Source of the DNA: Pelagimonas phthalicica
Lineage (GTDB): Bacteria; Pseudomonadota; Alphaproteobacteria; Rhodobacterales; Rhodobacteraceae
DNA length: 64,000 nt
Direction of reading: 5' to 3'
NCBI RefSeq assembly: GCF_004364805.1
Contig: NZ_SOAP01000005.1
Coordinates: 1 to 64,000, forward strand
In this document: positions 59,053-64,000 of the stretch, one piece after another
How positions within the stretch are numbered: the stretch's first letter is position 1
Layout of the letters: each line of letters begins with the position of its first letter
Made by a program: the position numbers and the translations under genes
The notes under the pieces: model-generated
The model's database searches: none
What the model saw: only the letters and a program-made list of their open reading frames with translations
Told to the model about the DNA's origin: nothing

Positions 59053-60288
59053 ATGGAGTCATCCAGCAATCACCCCAACACCGCTCTCGCAGGTGTGAAA
59101 GTACTTGACCTAAGCCGTGTCCTTGCAGGGCCTTGGGCAACACAAATTCTTGCGGACCTTGGTGCTGAGGTATTCAAGATTGAAAACCCCAAAGGGGGTG
59201 ATGACACGCGGGTTTGGGGGCCCCCGTTTGTAGACGACGAAGTCAACAATCGACGTGACGCGGCTTATTACACCTGTGCCAACCGAAATAAGGAATCTGT
59301 CTGCATTGATCTTTCCAAGCCTGACGGCGCGGAACTGATAAAACGGCTTGCTGCCGAGGCAGATATATTGGTTGAAAATTTCAAGGTTGGTGGCCTTAAA
59401 AAATATGGCTTGGACTATGACAGCATAAAAGAGGTCAATCCGAGAATTGTTTATTGCTCTGTTACCGGGTTTAGTCAGTCAGGGCCGTATGCCCACCGCC
59501 CTGGGTATGATTTCTTGCTGCAAGGCATGGGCGGCTTGATGAGTATCACTGGGAATTCTGATGAAGGCGAGCCGTTGAAAGCTGGTGTGGCGGTCTGCGA
59601 TTTGTTCACTGGCATGTATGCCGCTGTAGCAATTTTGGCTGCTCTAAACCACCAAAGGGTCACCGGTGAAGGGCAGCACCTGGACTGCTCTCTAATGGCG
59701 TCTCAAGTCGCAATGCTCGCCAATCAAGGGGCAAGTTTTCTAATTGGAGGTCAAGTTCCGAAGCAGATGGGAAACAAGCATCCTAGCGTCGTGCCCTACC
59801 AGGTTTTCCCGGTGGCAGATGGGCACGTCATCATTACTTGCGGAAACGATCGTCAATTCGCAGCGATGTGCAAGGAAATCGCTCCCCCTGGATTTGCCGA
59901 AGATCCTCGTTTTGCTACAAATGAAATGCGTATTTTGAACCGTGATGCTTTGGAAAGTGAGATCATTAATTTCCTGTCCTGCTTCACACGTTCCGAAATA
60001 CTGATGCTGCTGGAAAATTGTGGTGTTCCTGCGGGTCCGATCAACTCAATTTCAGACGTTTTCGATGATCCGCAAGTTCAGGAAATGGGAATGCGAATAG
60101 ATTTGGATCGAAAAGATGGTCAGAAAATTCCGACGGTCGCATTTCCGGTGCAAATGAGTGCAACACCTGCCGCTTACCTAAAAGCGCCGCCCACACTAGG
60201 AGCAGACACAGCTGAGGTTTTGGAACGCAGGCTGAATCTTTCAAAAAGGGAAATTTCAGAATTGCGGTCAGCGGGAGTCTTAGGTTGA
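59053..60288 (+). CDS. CaiB/BaiF family (class III) CoA-transferase
   Basis: 411 aa from the ATG at 59053 (GAGAGG upstream; an in-frame ATG at 58999 would add 18 residues lacking homology). Family landmarks: GVKVLDLSRVLAGPWATQILADLGAEVFKIENP, the catalytic Asp region NPRIVYCSVTGFSQSGPYAHRPGYDFLLQGMGG (Asp of PGYD), and YQVFPVADGHVIITCGND. Moves CoA between carboxylates. Substrate unknown. First gene past the IS scar, with less GC-rich codon use than the metal block. Followed by an IclR regulator. Confidence 0.9.
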   Translation: MESSSNHPNTALAGVKVLDLSRVLAGPWATQILADLGAEVFKIENPKGGDDTRVWGPPFVDDEVNNRRDAAYYTCANRNKESVCIDLSKPDGAELIKRLAAEADILVENFKVGGLKKYGLDYDSIKEVNPRIVYCSVTGFSQSGPYAHRPGYDFLLQGMGGLMSITGNSDEGEPLKAGVAVCDLFTGMYAAVAILAALNHQRVTGEGQHLDCSLMASQVAMLANQGASFLIGGQVPKQMGNKHPSVVPYQVFPVADGHVIITCGNDRQFAAMCKEIAPPGFAEDPRFATNEMRILNRDALESEIINFLSCFTRSEILMLLENCGVPAGPINSISDVFDDPQVQEMGMRIDLDRKDGQKIPTVAFPVQMSATPAAYLKAPPTLGADTAEVLERRLNLSKREISELRSAGVLG

Positions 60289-60375
60289 TATGCCTGGTTG
60301 GATCAACGGCGCGCGCGTAGACATGTTGCAACGGGCGTCAGGGCAAGGTCGCATCTAAAAAATTCAGGAGTGAAA

Positions 60376-61173
60376 ATGACATCATACAAACCGGTAACTG
60401 CGTCACTCCGAGTCTTGGATGTCTTGAATGCTACGAACCAACTTGGCGAAAAAGCCTCAGTGTCCAATATCGTCGAAGAAACAGGATTGGATAAGGCGAC
60501 CACGATCCGAATGCTGCAAACTCTGATTCATGCTGGCTACGTTTTGCAGGATCATGATCGAATATATAGACCTACTGGAAAAACTCTTGGACTAAGTTCA
60601 GGGTTTGTTAAACACAAAGTAATTTCTGGCCACCTTTCACTACCCCTGAAAAGCCTTTGTGAGACTATCGATTGGCCCTCAGATTTGGCAGTGCGGGATG
60701 GCGATGAAATGATGATTATTTCGTCATCCCGTTTTGGTGGTGCATTGTCGTTCAATCGCCAACCAAACCATCGCGCCCCTATCTTGCCAACGTCACTCGG
60801 GCTTGCATATCTCGCTTATTGCCCCGAAGAGGAAAGGGAAGAATTAATTGATCGGATTGGAAATGGTTTCGATTCAGGAACTGTTCTGCCTGGCGAACCA
60901 GTCGCGCTGAATACTGTTCTAAACACTGTCCGGGAGCAGGGATTTGCAACCACAGACAAAGCGTATAGGGAGCGCGAATTTCAAAATAGAATTGAAGGGA
61001 TGGGTGTGCCGATTTTGGTAAATGGGGCTGCCGTTGCTGCAATCAATGTAATTTATCTTCGGAGCGCTATAACTTTTGAGCAGGCCCAAAAGTTGCTTTT
61101 GCCAAAGTTGCAAATGGCGGCACGGGAAATGGGCCAAGTTCTGCAGGAAAGCGGATCTTTCTCAAGCCTTTAG
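60376..61173 (+). CDS. IclR family transcriptional regulator (1)
   Basis: 265 aa. HTH (SVSNIVEETGLDKATTIRMLQTLIHAGYV) and a C-terminal effector domain of the IclR type. AGGAG at the right distance from ATG 60376; the frame to 60298 lacks homology. Downstream of the CoA-transferase on the same strand, convergent with the second IclR. The effector-domain sequence is less canonical than usual. Confidence 0.87.
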   Translation: MTSYKPVTASLRVLDVLNATNQLGEKASVSNIVEETGLDKATTIRMLQTLIHAGYVLQDHDRIYRPTGKTLGLSSGFVKHKVISGHLSLPLKSLCETIDWPSDLAVRDGDEMMIISSSRFGGALSFNRQPNHRAPILPTSLGLAYLAYCPEEEREELIDRIGNGFDSGTVLPGEPVALNTVLNTVREQGFATTDKAYREREFQNRIEGMGVPILVNGAAVAAINVIYLRSAITFEQAQKLLLPKLQMAAREMGQVLQESGSFSSL

Positions 61174-61198
61174 GTGCCTCAAAATTGATTGACAATTG

Positions 61199-61984
61199 CT
61201 ATGCGCCTCCGAGCTCGGCGGCTGCTTGTTTGAGTTTTTCCCCGTAACTTCCATGCAGCATTTGAGGTTCAACCAAGAATGACGGCCCCCCGATATTCAA
61301 TCCATAAATAGACGTTCCGTCCAGGGATCTTATGGGGGCAGCAATTGCGTTAATTTCCCTTTTCCAGCCTCCGAAGCTTGTGCAATAACCATATGTCTCA
61401 TAGTCCCGAACTGCCTGATCAACGCTCTGTTCCATTCGTTGCTTGTGTTCTGGGAACTCTCTGATACCCGCAGACAAAATCTCTTCGCGCTTTTCCTTTG
61501 TTTCGCCAGCTAGTATGGCGCGCCCAACAGCCGAATAGAAAATCGGAAGTCGGCTGCCGACTTCAATAGTGATAGCGATGGCTTGTCTGGACCTGCTGGT
61601 GGCCAAATATATTGCGCGTGTTCCGCTGCGTTCCGCAAGGGCAACCGTGATATAAGGGTTGGGACCGTCACTAGCTCGATCCATGATTTCCCGACTGCGT
61701 TCTATAATGTTCACTGCGGCGATAACGCTGAATCCAAGTTCAAGAACCCGAGCCGCAAGGCGATATTCGCCGCTAGTTTCATCCCGATACAAATGCCCAG
61801 TTTTGGTCAAAGTATGTGTGAGACGCGAAACGGTGGGGCGTGCCAAACCAGTTCGTGCGGAGACCTCTAGGTTGGAGAGATAGCGATCTTCGGTCTTGAA
61901 GCACTCCAATACCGCGAGCCCGCGCGATAACGCGGTCACAAACTGCCGGTCGTTTTCTACATCCTGGTTCAGAACATTGTCCAT
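61199..61984 (-). CDS. IclR family transcriptional regulator (2)
   Basis: 261 aa. HTH (SNLEVSARTGLARPTVSRLTHTLTKTGHL) and IclR effector domain (YYSA-like FYSAVGRAILAG; GYCTSFGGWKREINAIAAPI; SFLVEP). Divergent from the thiolase gene 504 bp away; it may regulate it. Similar architecture to PcaR/PobR. Confidence 0.88.
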   Translation of the reverse strand: MDNVLNQDVENDRQFVTALSRGLAVLECFKTEDRYLSNLEVSARTGLARPTVSRLTHTLTKTGHLYRDETSGEYRLAARVLELGFSVIAAVNIIERSREIMDRASDGPNPYITVALAERSGTRAIYLATSRSRQAIAITIEVGSRLPIFYSAVGRAILAGETKEKREEILSAGIREFPEHKQRMEQSVDQAVRDYETYGYCTSFGGWKREINAIAAPIRSLDGTSIYGLNIGGPSFLVEPQMLHGSYGEKLKQAAAELGGA

Positions 61985-62487
61985 CGATCAACTGCCAACT
62001 TTCTCATAACGCAATTTTTCGCCAACCTTAACGTCAACTTAGGAAAGTGCAAGTGAATTTCGCAGTGCGAACGGGTACCTAGTTCCGAATCGGTTGTGTA
62101 AGGTGTCCGATTGCGGAGGGCGTAGGTTCTTCCGGGAAAGATTTATCCTGTTTAGGTGCGCCGTCTTCGCTTGAGTATCGTAAGTCCGTTATCAACTCTC
62201 AAATAAAATCAATAAAACCATATGCTTGGAGTCATTGGCCCAAACCAATGGTTCGAGCGAATTCTTTTTTTTGCCCTCATTATTAGAGCCGTCACTAGAT
62301 ATTTTTTCCAATGGGTTGACGTACGTGGTCGTCACAATTATCAATTTCGCTAAGCGGACACCTCGGCTGCATAGCGAAACATCATGTTTGCAATGGTTAC
62401 CTCCCTGTAATGCTGAGGTCCCGCACCTATACCGGCGATCCGTAGCGACAAAGCAGCGGCAAGCCCTACGAGAGGATTGGCTATTAG
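61985..62487. other. Intergenic region between IclR (2) and the thiolase gene
   Basis: About 500 bp, AT-rich (for example 62200-62300). I see no gene I can support; open frames here lack ribosome sites and family features. It holds divergent promoters and probably the IclR operator. Confidence 0.5.
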
Positions 62488-63678
62488 ATGCTGGAAGCAT
62501 ATATTTTTGATGGTTTGAGAAGCCCATTTGGGCGTCATGCAGGTGCGTTGTCCGGCATCCGTCCCGACGACCTAGCTGCACAGGTTATGTCTGCAGTGGT
62601 TGCGCGGTCTGAACTGCCAAGTGATCGGATCGAAGATGTTATCCTTGGTAACGTTTGCCAGTCCGGCGAGGACAGCCGAAATATTGCACGCTATGCGTCA
62701 TTGCTGAGCGGCATTCGCGTCGAGGCGGGTGGCCTGACAGTGAACCGTTTGTGCGGTTCTGGTATGTCTGCGGTACTGGATGCCGCGCGCTGCGTAACTG
62801 TCGGCGACGCCGACCTGTACCTCGCTGGCGGTGTTGAAAGCATGACGCGCTCGCCTTTCGTCGTGGCGAAATCTGAAAGCGCTTGGAACCGTGCACCAAA
62901 GATTTTTGATTCAGCGATCGGAACGCGTTTCCCAAATCCGCGCATTGCCGAAATGTTCGGTGAATACGCGATGCCAGAGACCGCTGATAATGTCGCCAAA
63001 GAGTATGAAATTGAACGCGACGCCTGTGACGCGTTCGCATTCAACAGTCAGCAAAAGTTTGAAGCCGCGCGTGCCGATGGTTTTTTCGAAGGTGAGATTA
63101 CACCGATCACGATCAAAGGTCGCAAAGGCAAGGAAACTATCGTTGATGCCGATGAGCATCCACGCCCCGAAACGTCCCTTGAGAAGATGTCCTCCCTGCG
63201 CACTCTCTATCAAGGTGGCGTGACGACTGCGGCGAATGCCTCCGGTGTCAACGATGGTGCTGCAGCACTTATGATCGGGTCAAAGTCACTCAAGGCTCAG
63301 CCGCGCGCGCGCATCGTGTCCGGTGCCGTCGCTGGTGTACCACCACGCATTATGGGCATTGGTCCGGCCTATGCTGTTCCTAAGGCATTGGAGCGTGCCG
63401 GTCTGACAATGAACGACATGGACCTGATTGAAATCAATGAAGCTTTCGCAAGTCAAGTTCTGTCTTGCTGTAAAGCGCTGGATTTGAATCCGAACGACGA
63501 ACGTCTGAACCCGAATGGTGGTGCCATTGCAGTTGGTCACCCGCTTGGCGCGTCCGGTGGTCGGATTGTTCTGACGGCTCTGCGCCAGCTCGAACGCACC
63601 GGCTGCCGGTTTGCGTGCCTCTCCATGTGTACCGGGGTGGGCCAAGGCATCGCAATGATCATTGAGCGTCTGGACTAA
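62488..63678 (+). CDS. Acetyl-CoA acyltransferase (thiolase)
   Basis: 396 aa. Active-site Cys in VNRLCGSGMSAV (residues ~88-95), NEAFASQ, GGAIAVGHPLGASGGR and CMCTGVGQG. Degradative thiolase; PcaF (3-oxoadipyl-CoA thiolase) is the closest type by length and motif (RSPFGRHAGALSGIRPDDLAA). Produces acetyl-CoA and shortened acyl-CoA. Followed 14 nt later by an enoyl-CoA hydratase type gene. Confidence 0.92.
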   Translation: MLEAYIFDGLRSPFGRHAGALSGIRPDDLAAQVMSAVVARSELPSDRIEDVILGNVCQSGEDSRNIARYASLLSGIRVEAGGLTVNRLCGSGMSAVLDAARCVTVGDADLYLAGGVESMTRSPFVVAKSESAWNRAPKIFDSAIGTRFPNPRIAEMFGEYAMPETADNVAKEYEIERDACDAFAFNSQQKFEAARADGFFEGEITPITIKGRKGKETIVDADEHPRPETSLEKMSSLRTLYQGGVTTAANASGVNDGAAALMIGSKSLKAQPRARIVSGAVAGVPPRIMGIGPAYAVPKALERAGLTMNDMDLIEINEAFASQVLSCCKALDLNPNDERLNPNGGAIAVGHPLGASGGRIVLTALRQLERTGCRFACLSMCTGVGQGIAMIIERLD

Positions 63679-63692
63679 AGGGTACTATTTCG

Positions 63693-64000
63693 ATGTCACA
63701 TTCCGAAACACAAGCGGTGCGGACCGAGGTTGTTGGCAAGGCCGGGTTGATCATTCTGAATAACCCACCTGTCAATGCTTTGGGCCTTAAGCTTCGCGAA
63801 GGTATTGTAGATGCACTGAGTGAACTGAATGGTGATGCAAATGTCGAAGCCATCGTCATTTATGGAGAAGGCAAAGCGATCTCTGCAGGCGCGGATATCA
63901 CTGAATTTGGCAAAACGCCAAAGCTGCCAACGCTGCCCGAAGTTGTGAACGCGATCGAAACAAGCGAAAAGCCTGTTGCGACTGTCCTGCACGGTGTCGC
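63693..64000 (+). CDS. Enoyl-CoA hydratase / FadB-type protein (5' part)
   Basis: Starts ATG 63693; 102 codons before the window ends. GLIILNNPPVNALGLKLREGIVDAL and GEGKAISAGADITEFGK (oxyanion loop) are crotonase features; NPPVNAL and ADI-EF are typical of the N-terminal half of FadB/FadJ-like fusion proteins. Co-directional with the thiolase. Partial. Confidence 0.88.
   Translation, partial: MSHSETQAVRTEVVGKAGLIILNNPPVNALGLKLREGIVDALSELNGDANVEAIVIYGEGKAISAGADITEFGKTPKLPTLPEVVNAIETSEKPVATVLHGV

Noticed and set aside
62226-62510. 94-codon frame before the thiolase gene
   Set aside because: Overlaps the thiolase start, lacks a ribosome site and resembles AT-rich intergenic sequence.
1-64000. 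tRNA, rRNA, CRISPR arrays, integron attC sites, replication origin
   Set aside because: No CCA-ending cloverleaf, rRNA signature, regularly spaced repeats, iterons or rep/par gene was noticed.

Overview
The window looks like an accessory metal-resistance island from a marine alphaproteobacterium of the Roseobacter group (Rhodobacterales). This is an inference from protein character: MntR, CtaG/PCuAC/Sco copper delivery, CcmFGHI, twin-arginine Rieske, IS1111/IS30/IS5 transposases, moderate-to-high GC and many short-overlap (ATGA) gene junctions. No rRNA, tRNA, CRISPR array, replication gene or conjugation gene was found, so chromosome versus plasmid cannot be decided.

Layout. (1) 0-5 kb: the 3' scrap of an L,D-transpeptidase, then a minus-strand operon encoding a large di-heme peroxidase-like protein and a PhnD/PhnC/PhnE-type ABC transporter. 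A perfect 20-bp palindrome separates it from a divergent mntR, so this may be a metal-related rather than phosphonate system. (2) 5-13 kb: an 11-gene, tightly coupled minus-strand run (Sco, DsbB, DsbA-like, PCuAC, Sco, M23 peptidase, DUF411, LspA, Lnt, small membrane protein, CtaG) starting at a MerR-type promoter. (3) 13-19.4 kb: a CadR/ZntR-like MerR regulator, a solitary CbiM-like permease under a cobalamin riboswitch, PhoA, a transglutaminase/CDF exporter/methyltransferase operon behind a CadR-like box, and an L,D-transpeptidase behind a CueR-like box. (4) 19.8-29 kb: a penicillin-acylase-family enzyme, then minus-strand copper genes (CopA, orphan Rieske protein, TVP38 protein, multicopper oxidase, rhodanese, Met-rich EF-hand protein). 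(5) 29-33 kb: ccmFGHI. (6) 33.3-36.8 kb: a mercury operon (merR, merT, merP, MerF-like genes, merA) with one frameshifted gene. (7) 36.8-53.4 kb: a second copper block: small metal proteins, DUF411, a two-component system, two more L,D-transpeptidases, cytochromes c, multicopper oxidase, ScsC/ScsB, HMA chaperone, second CopA, CueR, DsbA/DsbB. (8) 53.5-58.9 kb: a scar of nested insertion sequences (IS1111-like, three IS30, an IS21-like end, IS5 and IS3 remnants). (9) 59-64 kb: acyl-CoA metabolism genes (CaiB-type CoA-transferase, two IclR regulators, thiolase, start of an enoyl-CoA hydratase).

How it fits together. Ten promoters share the MerR-family hallmark of a dyad inside a 19-bp spacer, so Cu, Hg and Zn/Cd sensing probably controls most of the island directly. 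CopA pumps, multicopper oxidases, HMA/DUF411/PCuAC/Sco proteins handle copper itself. The unusual part is a set of extra cell-envelope enzymes that depend on exposed cysteines or Fe-S clusters (three L,D-transpeptidases, Lnt, LspA, DsbA/DsbB/ScsBC, CcmF/G/H/I, Rieske). My main hypothesis is that the island supplies metal-tolerant or metal-induced replacements for copper-sensitive envelope enzymes as well as exporters.
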